A DNA stretch of 64,000 bases from a virus. How positions within the stretch are numbered: the stretch's first letter is position 1; each line of letters begins with the position of its first letter. Positions 55,687 to 63,904 of the stretch are shown here, in pieces. The stretch lies in the IMG/VR virus record IMGVR_UViG_3300046787_000508, positions 62,001 to 126,000 of that record. One strand, given 5' to 3'. The notes under the pieces are model-generated. The model worked only from the letters and a program-made list of their open reading frames with translations. It searched no databases and was not told the origin of the DNA. The position numbers were made by a program, and so were the translations under genes.

Positions 55687-56409
55687 TTGTCAACAAAACC
55701 TAGAGTTAAAAAATATCCTCCTGTGGTAGAAGAAAGAAAAACTTCCCACAAAGAGAGAATTCGAGAAATTATAAAAAAACCAAAAGAGAAGTTCCTTACG
55801 TCTAACCAAGAAAAGTATTGGAATATTTTAGGTGATAATCAAATAACACTATGTTTTGGACCTGCGGGTGTTGGTAAATCATATATTGCAATGAAAAGAG
55901 CAATTGATTTATTACACGATGAGAATAACAAATATGAGAAAATCATTATTGTTAGACCGGCAGTTGAAGCGGAGGAAAAGTTAGGGTCATTACCTGGTGG
56001 TTTAGAAGAAAAATTAGACCCATACATTTACCCGTCATATTATTTGTTAAATAAAATTATTGGCAAAGATGCTCGTGAAACATTGAAAGATGAGGGTTAT
56101 ATTGAAGTTGCGGCATTGGCGTATATGAGAGGATGGAATGTGGATAACACAATACTTGTTTTCGAAGAAGCACAAAATGCAACACCCGCTCAAATTAAAT
56201 TACTTTTAACACGTATTGGATTTAATTCTAAATTTTTCCTTTCAGGAGATTTGGAACAATCGGATAAGTTTAAAGATAAGACAAAATCAGGTCTTTACGA
56301 TGCAAAGAAAAGATTAAATGATGTAAAAGGAATTGGAATTTTTGAATTCGATATGTCCGACATTGTTAGAAATCCAATAATTGGTGAAATTCTTAATAGA
56401 TACGAATAG
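55687..56409 (+). CDS. phoH: PhoH-like ATPase
   Basis: A 240-residue P-loop ATPase. Walker A is GPAGVGKSYIAMKRA near residue 58, and Walker B is ILVFEEAQNATPAQIKLLLTR near 157, quoted here as ILVFEEAQN then TPAQIKLLLTR. Between them IIVRPAVEAEEKLGSLPGG and EEKLDPYIYPSYYLL are family signatures. The tail SGDLEQSDKF and GIFEFDMSDIVRNP is also typical. PhoH-like proteins are common in T4-like phages but their function is unsettled; they may act as RNA-linked helicases. The only start compatible with the family's N-terminus is a TTG at 55687, preceded by GAGAG. The next ATG lies after the Walker A motif and would destroy it. Confidence 0.88.
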   Translation: MSTKPRVKKYPPVVEERKTSHKERIREIIKKPKEKFLTSNQEKYWNILGDNQITLCFGPAGVGKSYIAMKRAIDLLHDENNKYEKIIIVRPAVEAEEKLGSLPGGLEEKLDPYIYPSYYLLNKIIGKDARETLKDEGYIEVAALAYMRGWNVDNTILVFEEAQNATPAQIKLLLTRIGFNSKFFLSGDLEQSDKFKDKTKSGLYDAKKRLNDVKGIGIFEFDMSDIVRNPIIGEILNRYE

Positions 56410-56446
56410 GGTTTACTTATAACATATTTGGTGGTATATTTCTATT

Positions 56447-57130
56447 ATGGAAGTATACATTAGCATCGACGGTGTTTTAAGAAACACAATACAAAAATTT
56501 GATTACCACTATGGTGAATCTTTTTTAGTATCAGAATTTGAAAATGAAACCGATTTCGAATATGGGGTAACTAAACCTATATTAAATAATAATTTATTAA
56601 ACTCATACAAATTCCAATCAAGGGACGAGTATGAGTTTTTCTTGTTTATGGAATACCCAATCGAAATATTCGGACACGCAGGTATAAGTTACCCAACAAC
56701 CTTTACCGACTTAAACAAATTCCTTTATGAAAATAAAGAACATAACATTACTTTGGTTGGTTTAGATGAATTAGGTAAGGCAAAACCCGCAACCTTATTT
56801 TTCTTGTCAAAGAATGGTTACTTAGGGGATAATATTAAATTTGTTAAGACTGAGGACTTACCTTCAGTTTGGAAAAAATGTGATTTATGGATTACTGATA
56901 GTCTTAACGTTATTGAGACATGTCCTAAAAATAAAAAAGTTGTTAAGTTTAATACGAAATACAACGAACACTTTACTAATAGTTTAGAAATTAATAAATT
57001 AACTGAAATAGAAACATCATGGTTGAAATCCTCGGAAAATATTATTACGTCGACATTGACTCAATTACTGAAAAATGTAAAACAGGGGAAATTATCAATG
57101 AAGAAGACGGAACACAAGGAACAGAAATAA
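56447..57130 (+). CDS. HAD-like protein lacking the catalytic nucleophile
   Basis: A 227-residue protein. The opening VYISIDGVLRN matches HAD motif I (hhhDxDGV/T), but the first aspartate, the nucleophile, is serine. The middle has NITLVGLDELGKAKPATLFF, at the place of motifs II-III, and KKCDLWITDSLNVIE is like the motif IV strand, with only one acidic residue. So the fold is probably HAD-like but phosphatase activity is doubtful. The N-terminal third is aromatic and acidic. The last 37 codons overlap the next gene by 112 nt in another frame. It follows the PhoH-like gene in the accessory block. Confidence 0.6.
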   Translation: MEVYISIDGVLRNTIQKFDYHYGESFLVSEFENETDFEYGVTKPILNNNLLNSYKFQSRDEYEFFLFMEYPIEIFGHAGISYPTTFTDLNKFLYENKEHNITLVGLDELGKAKPATLFFLSKNGYLGDNIKFVKTEDLPSVWKKCDLWITDSLNVIETCPKNKKVVKFNTKYNEHFTNSLEINKLTEIETSWLKSSENIITSTLTQLLKNVKQGKLSMKKTEHKEQK

Positions 57131-57294
57131 ACATATTCAAATATGAAATAATAAAAATGTGTCTAGAACGAATTATGTCGGAATACGATGAGGTCGATGA
57201 ACAAATGGGGGCATTAGCCACTCGTGAAATGTCGGTATCATTTAAATTGGCATTTAATACACTATTAAAAAATGAAATCTTAATCGAAGAATGA
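57019..57294 (+). CDS. Small conserved-type phage protein of unknown function
   Basis: A 91-residue protein. MVEILGKYYYVDIDSITEKC followed by EINIFKYEIIKMCLERIMSEY and MSVSFKLAFNTLLKNEILIE forms a strand, a helix and a helix. I have an impression that small proteins with this opening recur in T4-like phages, but I cannot name a family. Its start lies inside the HAD-like gene, with 112 nt of overlap in another frame, and its stop overlaps the next start as ATGA. The three genes are therefore translationally linked. Confidence 0.65.
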   Translation: MVEILGKYYYVDIDSITEKCKTGEIINEEDGTQGTEINIFKYEIIKMCLERIMSEYDEVDEQMGALATREMSVSFKLAFNTLLKNEILIEE

Positions 57295-58358
57295 GCAACA
57301 ATCAAACAAACATTGAAAAATTAGAATCTGCATTAAGTAGAATCGAAAACAAGGAAAGTGTAATTTACTTTCTAACTTATGACACTAAGAATAACCCAAG
57401 AGCGTCTGTAAAAAATATTTACGACATGGCGCTTGCGTTAAAAGAAAATGGTTACAATGCCAAAATCTTAGTGGAAGATAACACGTACACAGGTGTACAA
57501 AATTGGTTAGGTGAGGAATATCTAAAATTAGACGTGGTATCAATTAAGGATGATAAAATTGAAATCATGGTTGACGATGTGATTGTAGTACCTGAACACT
57601 ACTCAAACGTATTACCTCAATTAACCAATGTTAAATCCGTTAAAGTGGTCTTAGTACAACAAAAAGATTACATTTTCGAGACATTATCAATTGGTAGTAA
57701 ATGGAGTGATTACGGTTTTGATAAAGCAATCACAACAACTGAGGAATCAAAAAAATACATCTCGGAATATTTCCCTGAAAGTTTAGTACATATCATTCCA
57801 CCATTCATTGGGGATAATTTCACTCCAACCGAAAAACCTATTAAACCATTTGTGGCTATTAGTAGTAGAGATAGATTAATTCACCGAAGATTAATTTCAG
57901 AATTTTATTTAAAGTACCCACAATTACGTTGGGTTACTTTTAGAGATATGGTCCAAATGACCTACGATGAATTCTCAGAAGCGTTAAAAGAATGTATGGT
58001 ATCTGTATGGGTTGACGATGAAAGTACCTTTGGTACATTCCCATTGGAGTCAATGAAATGTGGTGTACCTATTGTGGGTAAAATCCCAAATTCAGAACCA
58101 GAGTGGATGGACGAAAATGGATTATGGACTTATGATATCAATAAGTTAGTTGAAATTTTGGCAACTTATATTTTAGCTTGGTTAGAAGGTGTAGAATTAA
58201 CTGAAGAGGTAAAAGATAAAATGAAATCTACTGTTTTACCGTACACTAAAGAAAATCATAACAACAAGACATTGGCGGTTTTTGGGTCACTAATTTCAAT
58301 TAGAACCGAATCAATAAAAACAGCATTAACAAAATTAAAACAAGAAGAAACAGTATAA
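57291..58358 (+). CDS. Glycosyltransferase, GT-B fold
   Basis: A 355-residue enzyme with two Rossmann-like halves. The N-terminal half has VIYFLTYDTKNNPRASVKNI and DMALALKENGYNAKILVED. The C-terminal half has KPFVAISSRDRLIHRRLISE, YPQLRWVTFRDM and FGTFPLESMKCGVPIVGKIP, the last a typical donor-binding segment (E-x-M-x-x-G-x-P-I/V). It differs clearly from the 53330 enzyme. It overlaps the upstream gene by 4 nt and is one base from the GT2-like gene, so these two enzymes probably act in one pathway. Confidence 0.8.
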   Translation: MSNNQTNIEKLESALSRIENKESVIYFLTYDTKNNPRASVKNIYDMALALKENGYNAKILVEDNTYTGVQNWLGEEYLKLDVVSIKDDKIEIMVDDVIVVPEHYSNVLPQLTNVKSVKVVLVQQKDYIFETLSIGSKWSDYGFDKAITTTEESKKYISEYFPESLVHIIPPFIGDNFTPTEKPIKPFVAISSRDRLIHRRLISEFYLKYPQLRWVTFRDMVQMTYDEFSEALKECMVSVWVDDESTFGTFPLESMKCGVPIVGKIPNSEPEWMDENGLWTYDINKLVEILATYILAWLEGVELTEEVKDKMKSTVLPYTKENHNNKTLAVFGSLISIRTESIKTALTKLKQEETV

Positions 58359-58359
58359 C

Positions 58360-59148
58360 ATGAAAAAAATAACAATACTTTTACCAGTACATAAATTAGA
58401 CGGTGATGACATCATTATGTTGAAAAATGCAGTTGACTCTGTTGAGGATTTTCATAACGATGTTAAAGTTTCAATCATTGCACCAAAAAATCTAAAATCA
58501 CAATTAATCGAATTAGGTTTAAGTGAAAAATTAGAAATAAACATTCTTGAAAATACAACAAAACAAACTGATTTCGTAAGTCAGATTAATTTAGGTATTG
58601 AAAACTGTGATACTGAATGGTTCTCAATCTTAGAGATGGACGATGAGTATAATAAAGTTTGGTTAACTGCTGTTAGTGAATACGCTCACAACTATAAAGA
58701 CGTTGATGTTTTCTTACCGATAGTAAAAGATATCAATGTTGAAGGTTCATTCTTAAGTTTCACCAACGAATCGGTTTGGGCTTACGGGTTCACCGAAACT
58801 CAAGGTTATTTAGATAACGAAGTACTATTAGAATACCAAAACTACCAAACTAGTGGTGGTCTTTATAAGACTGAGGTAATCAAGGAAAATGGTTCATTTA
58901 AAGATAACATGAAGTTAACTTTTAGTTACGAACTATTATTAAGATTAACCCACAATGGTGTTAAAATCATGGGGGTACCGAAAATCGGATACCAACACGT
59001 AAACTTCAGAGAGAATTCGTTATTTTGGTCATATAAAAATGACGATAAAACAAAATTAACAGAGGAAGAAGTTAAATTTTGGTTAGAGACGGCCAAAAAA
59101 GAATTTTTCTTCAAAAATAAACGTGAGATAATTTATACAGAAGCTTAA
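58360..59148 (+). CDS. Glycosyltransferase, GT2-like (GT-A fold)
   Basis: A 262-residue enzyme. The start KKITILLPVHKLDGDDIIML is the common entry of family 2 transferases. SQINLGIENCDTEWFSILEM leads into DDEYNKVW near residue 92, the DxD-type metal/donor motif (here EMDDE), and YQTSGGLYKTEVI plus YELLLRLTHNGVKIMGVP give the acceptor-side helices. It lacks membrane segments, so it acts in the cytoplasm. It forms a unit with the 57291 transferase and overlaps the sigma gene by 1 nt (TAATG). Confidence 0.8.
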   Translation: MKKITILLPVHKLDGDDIIMLKNAVDSVEDFHNDVKVSIIAPKNLKSQLIELGLSEKLEINILENTTKQTDFVSQINLGIENCDTEWFSILEMDDEYNKVWLTAVSEYAHNYKDVDVFLPIVKDINVEGSFLSFTNESVWAYGFTETQGYLDNEVLLEYQNYQTSGGLYKTEVIKENGSFKDNMKLTFSYELLLRLTHNGVKIMGVPKIGYQHVNFRENSLFWSYKNDDKTKLTEEEVKFWLETAKKEFFFKNKREIIYTEA

Positions 59149-59846
59149 TGCCAAGACCCAGAACCCAAAAAATCTATTTTGGGGAGGAGCAAGAAAAGGC
59201 GGTAGTCAGTTACCTTGAAAGTACTGATGATGCGGAAAGAAACAAGATATTCAACGAATATTTAAGAGACCCTCTCACAATTATGGTTGAAAGTATCATT
59301 AGAAGATACAAACTATACAGGAAAGACTTTGAATTCATAGATTTACATACGGATACAATGTCTTTCCTAATTACAAAAATAAGTAAATTTGACCATACGA
59401 AGAACCATAAGGCTTATTCGTATTTTGGTACTATTTGTAAAAACTACCTTATGGGTGCAATACAAAAAGACCAAAAAGATATGAATAGAACAGTGTCTTA
59501 TGACGATATATCTTCGGATATTGAGGAGAGACCTGATTTAACATACGTCATTGACAACACTCCATTAGACTATAAAGATGTTATTGTTAAGTTAACAACA
59601 ACTTTAGAGGAATTTATGGAAAGAGAGGATTTGAACGAAAACGAACAAAAGTTAGGTTATGCCTTACTTGAAATATTCGGTAATTTCGACAAAATCTTTG
59701 AAGTCGGAGAAGGTAACAAGTTCAATAAGAACTTGATTCTCCTTTCATTAAGGGAAATGACATCATTATCAACTAAAGAAATCAGAGTGTCAATTAAGAA
59801 ATTCAAAAAAATGTACGATGGTATACTTTTTAATTTCCTAAATTAA
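59148..59846 (+). CDS. 55: Late RNA polymerase sigma factor, T4 gp55-like
   Basis: A 232-residue protein. NEYLRDPLTIMVESIIRRYK followed by LHTDTMSFLITKISKFDHTK and AYSYFGTICKNYLMGAIQKD is a sigma region 2-type helix bundle: promoter melting and core binding, with aromatic residues in the melting helix. This is the pattern of T4 gp55 (185 residues), which directs host RNA polymerase to late promoters together with the gp33 and gp45 proteins. It has no region 4 comparable to that of host sigma factors. The C-terminal part (SLREMTSLSTKEIRVSIKKF) is helical and may contact DNA or a coactivator. This product is the obvious reader of the TATTTATA boxes, one of which lies 9 nt after its stop. Confidence 0.8.
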   Translation: MPRPRTQKIYFGEEQEKAVVSYLESTDDAERNKIFNEYLRDPLTIMVESIIRRYKLYRKDFEFIDLHTDTMSFLITKISKFDHTKNHKAYSYFGTICKNYLMGAIQKDQKDMNRTVSYDDISSDIEERPDLTYVIDNTPLDYKDVIVKLTTTLEEFMEREDLNENEQKLGYALLEIFGNFDKIFEVGEGNKFNKNLILLSLREMTSLSTKEIRVSIKKFKKMYDGILFNFLN

Positions 59847-59854
59847 GAAAAACT

Positions 59855-59863
59855 CTATTTATA
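59855..59863 (+). promoter_or_regulatory. Late-type box CTATTTATA before the 59867 virion operon
   Basis: CTATTTATATAGATG: the box ends 3 nt before the ATG at 59867, directly after the sigma gene. It is one of the best matches with very short spacing. Confidence 0.55.
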
Positions 59864-59866
59864 TAG

Positions 59867-60250
59867 ATGAGACAGAGAAAAAATTTAATATCATTAGAAA
59901 TGGATTCGGCATTGGCTTTAATGCAGGAAATCTATAATGATATTGTAGAACAAAAGAACACAGCCTCTTTAATTACAAAGAAAATGTTAACTTTTATGAA
60001 GGATGCTGAGGATATGAGTGTTATTGGTCCCGTAATTAAGGAACAACAAAAAATCCTTAATGATTGTACTGAAAAGAAAATATCACTTGTTAAGTTACAA
60101 GGGGTATTATTAAAACAATCGGGAACAACTGGTGGAAGTACGGATAAAGGATTTGGTAAATTAACATTATCGGATGATGATAGGGATTTACTTGAGAAAT
60201 TGGTTAATGACCAAGATAACGATACAAAAACAGGTAACTACACTATATAA
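59867..60250 (+). CDS. Small coiled-coil protein, first gene of the 59867 operon
   Basis: A 127-residue, helical protein: LEMDSALALMQEIYNDIVEQ, then LITKKMLTFMKDAEDMS and KEQQKILNDCTEKKISLVKL, then a Gly/Ser linker and an acidic tail (LSDDDRDLLEKLVNDQ). The shape and length recall small terminase subunits such as T4 gp16 (164 residues), but I see no DNA-binding motif and the large terminase is not in the window. This remains only a possibility. A second Met (residue 12) could be the true start if the upstream box is a promoter. Its stop overlaps the next ATG (TAATG). Confidence 0.6.
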   Translation: MRQRKNLISLEMDSALALMQEIYNDIVEQKNTASLITKKMLTFMKDAEDMSVIGPVIKEQQKILNDCTEKKISLVKLQGVLLKQSGTTGGSTDKGFGKLTLSDDDRDLLEKLVNDQDNDTKTGNYTI

Positions 60251-62145
60251 TGTCTAAAATTGAAAAAACCAGAAGTAAGATAAGGTCAAAATTAGATGCC
60301 ATAAAGGCGATTAATAATGACCCGAGCATGGTCGACAAAATGTTTGACGATGTCTTCGATGCACACAAAGAAGACTTACCTGATATTGGTGGATTCATGC
60401 AAAAACGTATTACCGACCTAACCTCAAAAGTTAAGGGTAAATCCAAAAACAAAAAAGACGTTTTTGGTGAACTTATAAAAACAGTTGAGGGATTTTTAGG
60501 GACGGATAAACAAGACAACTCAAACCTTAAAAAGAAACCACTTGTTAAAAGTAAATTAAAAAAATACGCTAAGGAGTCGGCACATCTTACTTTACAGGAT
60601 TCGAGAAACATTGTTCTAAATTCGGTAAAACAAACCTTATTTGGTGGGGACGGAGTTTGTGGTGGAAATAGTACATTTCCATCCGATACTTCAAGAATTT
60701 CACCAAAAGAATTTGATTTCATGAACGTACTAAAATTAGACCCAGATTCAATGGCGGGTACAATTATGTATGAAAATCAGGATACAAATCAAGGACATGT
60801 AAAACTTAATAGAAAACTTTTCGAATCTTTTGATAATACCTCACCATATTTCTTCCAAACAAAAGATTACAATACTTTATTTTCTTTACAATGGGATAGT
60901 AATACTCAGGAATATAATATTTCAGGATTACAAGGTGTAACCGGTCAAACCCAAGTAGGGGATTTCTTAACAAACTACTATAATGGTATTGAGTATCCCG
61001 ACATTCAACACGTAGTTAAAACTGCAATGTTAATGACACTACAAGGAGATGGTGGAGAACCTAGTTCTTTTGGTTCGGGTATGAACGATTTAGATAGGTT
61101 ATTACAGAAATTATTTGCACTATGTGGTACACCACCTAAAAAGAACCCATTAAAGGCCGACACTGCCGACCAATTCAATGAAGATGAGGAAGATATTACT
61201 TCTTATTTTGATTTTGACGATGTCGAAGGTATCGATTTAGATGATGAGGCAAATAGAAAAAGAAGAGTTTTAAAATTTAGAGATTGTGACAATTTTGAGG
61301 TTCCAATAAATTCCAATCACATGGAGGATTTTGTTTTCTTATTAAACGGTAAAAACTTAGACCAAAATGTTGATGACACTTTATTGAAAACTGCCGCAGA
61401 TGCTAGTGAACAAGGTTCATTAGGTATTGATGATTTACAACTATCAATTTTAAACACATTCATTTTACAATTACCAAAAGCATTAGTGAGTAGTGTTCTA
61501 TCACCTAAAATGTTTCTACCGATTGTGATTCTTTATAAACAATTTCAAAATGTTGTATTGTCAGCTAAAGAATTAATGAAAAAATTGGCAAAATTGTTTG
61601 TTACCATTGTTAAGGCTCTATTTTGGAGATTCCTTGCTGAATTTTGGAAATTTGTAAAGAAAGACTTATTGGAATTTATTAAAAAAATTGCAATAAAAAT
61701 CTTCAAAAATAAATTAAAAAGATGGAAAGGTATCATATTAGCATTAATTGCATTATTAATAAAAATTCTTACCGAACAACTCGAGAGTTGTGAACAAATC
61801 TTTAATTTAATACTACAGACAATTCAAGGTGCATTAAACGCTCCAATAAAAATTCCTATACCAGGGTTACTATTGGTGTTCTCAGATATGCTTCCCGGTT
61901 TCAGTAGTGATAGAGCGTTTATGAATGTTAACGAGAGATTAACGGCCATGGGTGTCAATATGGGACCGTTGTATGGTTCTGAAAATAAATTAAACTCAAT
62001 CATAAAAGGTATTATTGATGGTCACACAGAGGAGGTTGATGCCAATTCATTTATAAAAATTGCACTTAAACCTTCAATCATACCGGCAGGTCCTGGTGGT
62101 GCGGTAATATCACCATTGGTAACGGGTGTAGGTAAAATGTTCTAA
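60250..62145 (+). CDS. Virion protein of unknown function with C-terminal hydrophobic helices
   Basis: A 631-residue protein. The N-terminal 130 residues are basic and helical (KIEKTRSKIRSKLDAIKAIN), the middle is a beta-containing domain with an acidic insert (EDEEDITSYFDFDDVEGIDL, quoted from about residue 310), and the C-terminal third holds several long hydrophobic helices. WKFVKKDLLEFIKKIAIKIF leads into WKGIILALIALLIKILTEQL, then IFNLILQTIQGALNAPIKIP. These could be membrane-active or packed inside the particle, as in proteins ejected into the host cell. The ending AGPGGAVISPLVTG is Gly/Pro-rich. No family assigned; it is co-transcribed with the spike-like gene. Confidence 0.65.
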   Translation: MSKIEKTRSKIRSKLDAIKAINNDPSMVDKMFDDVFDAHKEDLPDIGGFMQKRITDLTSKVKGKSKNKKDVFGELIKTVEGFLGTDKQDNSNLKKKPLVKSKLKKYAKESAHLTLQDSRNIVLNSVKQTLFGGDGVCGGNSTFPSDTSRISPKEFDFMNVLKLDPDSMAGTIMYENQDTNQGHVKLNRKLFESFDNTSPYFFQTKDYNTLFSLQWDSNTQEYNISGLQGVTGQTQVGDFLTNYYNGIEYPDIQHVVKTAMLMTLQGDGGEPSSFGSGMNDLDRLLQKLFALCGTPPKKNPLKADTADQFNEDEEDITSYFDFDDVEGIDLDDEANRKRRVLKFRDCDNFEVPINSNHMEDFVFLLNGKNLDQNVDDTLLKTAADASEQGSLGIDDLQLSILNTFILQLPKALVSSVLSPKMFLPIVILYKQFQNVVLSAKELMKKLAKLFVTIVKALFWRFLAEFWKFVKKDLLEFIKKIAIKIFKNKLKRWKGIILALIALLIKILTEQLESCEQIFNLILQTIQGALNAPIKIPIPGLLLVFSDMLPGFSSDRAFMNVNERLTAMGVNMGPLYGSENKLNSIIKGIIDGHTEEVDANSFIKIALKPSIIPAGPGGAVISPLVTGVGKMF

Positions 62146-62146
62146 T

Positions 62147-62344
62147 ATGGATAAAGATAAAATCATTGAAATTGTACAAAACGTAAAAGATAAATCAAAT
62201 AAAGATTTAATTGAGAGTAGAGACGTGCTAGCTGATGAGTATGAAAAAACAAAAACTCTTATTGTTGATTTAACAAGACATTTGGAGATTGTGGAGAATT
62301 ACTACAACACAGTTAATAATGAAGTTGGAAATAGAATGACGTAA
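62147..62344 (+). CDS. Small coiled-coil protein
   Basis: A 65-residue, highly charged single or double helix (DKIIEIVQNVKDKSNKDLIE; LADEYEKTKTLIVDLTRHLE). It has no recognisable family. It lies 1 base after the preceding stop and 1 base before the next ATG, so it is well supported as part of the operon, perhaps as an assembly chaperone. Confidence 0.6.
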   Translation: MDKDKIIEIVQNVKDKSNKDLIESRDVLADEYEKTKTLIVDLTRHLEIVENYYNTVNNEVGNRMT

Positions 62345-62345
62345 T

Positions 62346-63881
62346 ATGAAAATAATTGACATTGCGGTTTGTGTTAATAACATAGACCCTAAAGGTATCG
62401 GTAGAGTTAGATATAGACCTTATGGATTGTATCTAAGTGAAATTGAAGGTGGGATAAAGTACGAAGAGTGGGATGAAAATGACCCACTTATTGCGTTACC
62501 ATTCCTACCTGCACATATCAATATTATTCCGAAAATACAATCGTCAATCAAATTAATAAAATATGACACCGACAAGGATACTCAAAATGTTGAATATGTA
62601 ACCGGTCCCTTTAGTTCTCCACACGATTTTGGAAGTGAGTCTTTTACCTCACAAAACAAATACACCACGTATGGTGGGGTTATCGTTTCAGATAGAAAAG
62701 ATGTTCGTACTAAGGAAGGTAAATTAATATCCCCATTAACCGAGGGTTCGTTTGCTAAGTTAAATGACATTAGTATCAACGGTGATTACGGTTCCGATGT
62801 AATTTTTACCGAAAACGGTGTTCAAATTAGAGGAGGGGCATTAATAAACAAAGATGCGGGAAATAACTCTAAATTCAAACAAAGTTTAATGGATTTCCCA
62901 CAAGTTGCAAAAAAGATGGGTAGATTCGGATTAAAGAAATTCCCACATACAATGCAATTGGTTTCAGAAGATGTTGTCATATCAAAACAAGTTGTTTCAA
63001 AATTAAAATATCTTGTTGAATTTGAAGTCGATAGTTTCACGTCCCCAACAAAATTAGATTTGTTTGTTTATAAAATAATTGATGAATACGGTTCTAAATT
63101 TAGCACCGTTAATTTTAATCAAAACACCGTAATTGATAGAACCGATACTAAAGTTGTTAAATTGATAAACGTAGACAATACGTTAACAACCCCAACAGTT
63201 AGTAAAGATATTGTCGGCACAACTAATACCGAAAAAATACAAAGTGTATATGTTAACATGAGAGAATTGTTACATATTATTGACATGAGAGGACTTGGAG
63301 ATTTAGACCCATCATTTGAACCTACAGATTGTCACCCATTTTACTATAGACCCACCCCAACGTTCCTTACAACTATACCATCAACACCTCAAGGTATTGA
63401 AAACAAAACTAAAATTGTACAAAAGATACAAGTTAGAAATAGATTGGGAGATAATGGATTGGTTTATTCTAAAACAAGTCTTTATGCACCATTTATCGAT
63501 GAAAAAAAGAAGGAAATTAAAATTAAACACGTAAAAGATGCGGGGGAACAATCGTTCTCATACTTAAGTTCAGATAAGGTGTACCTACTTTCAACCTCAC
63601 CTAACATTGGTGTGAACGTTGAATCAATTAATTTTAATGAACTAAGCGAATACGAATTAACTCAAGAAGATTACGTAAAATCTATTGACCCTAAGACATA
63701 TGCGTTAGTTAGGGGCGAAAATCTATATAATGTGTTAGTTGCATTTAAAAATATTATAGACAGTCACGTCCATAATATCAACGAACCTTTGGAAAAAGGA
63801 GACCCTAATTGGTTAAAATTAGACGAATTAATATCAACTTTACGAAATGACCTTTTAAATGATTCAATTAGAATAAACTAA
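62346..63881 (+). CDS. Baseplate spike/hub protein, gp5-like N-terminal OB domain
   Basis: A 511-residue protein. The N-terminal segment KIIDIAVCVNNIDPKGIGRV then RYRPYGLYLSEIEGG is the entry strand of the gp5/VgrG-type OB domain, which sits on the hub at the tip of the tail tube. The middle is beta-rich (VNGV-type hairpins, KLNDISINGDYGSDVIFTEN). The C-terminal part has LSSDKVYLLSTSPNIGVN and, near the end, YALVRGENLYNVLVAFKNII then DSHVHN. This ending is common in baseplate proteins of large T4-like phages. No lysozyme domain like that of T4 gp5 is present, so cell-wall penetration must rely on another protein. The next gene follows after a GATATTTATT box. Confidence 0.7.
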   Translation: MKIIDIAVCVNNIDPKGIGRVRYRPYGLYLSEIEGGIKYEEWDENDPLIALPFLPAHINIIPKIQSSIKLIKYDTDKDTQNVEYVTGPFSSPHDFGSESFTSQNKYTTYGGVIVSDRKDVRTKEGKLISPLTEGSFAKLNDISINGDYGSDVIFTENGVQIRGGALINKDAGNNSKFKQSLMDFPQVAKKMGRFGLKKFPHTMQLVSEDVVISKQVVSKLKYLVEFEVDSFTSPTKLDLFVYKIIDEYGSKFSTVNFNQNTVIDRTDTKVVKLINVDNTLTTPTVSKDIVGTTNTEKIQSVYVNMRELLHIIDMRGLGDLDPSFEPTDCHPFYYRPTPTFLTTIPSTPQGIENKTKIVQKIQVRNRLGDNGLVYSKTSLYAPFIDEKKKEIKIKHVKDAGEQSFSYLSSDKVYLLSTSPNIGVNVESINFNELSEYELTQEDYVKSIDPKTYALVRGENLYNVLVAFKNIIDSHVHNINEPLEKGDPNWLKLDELISTLRNDLLNDSIRIN

Positions 63882-63883
63882 TT

Positions 63884-63893
63884 GATATTTATT
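63884..63893 (+). promoter_or_regulatory. Late-type box GATATTTATT before the 63905 gene
   Basis: GATATTTATTAAATAAAAAAG lies 11 nt before the ATG at 63905 on the plus strand; the core is TATTTATT at 63886-63893. Confidence 0.45.
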
Positions 63894-63904
63894 AAATAAA
63901 AAAG

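Noticed and set aside
60243-60722. 159-codon open frame antisense to the 631-residue virion gene
   Set aside because: Shadow of a real gene with operon support on the plus strand; no family pattern.
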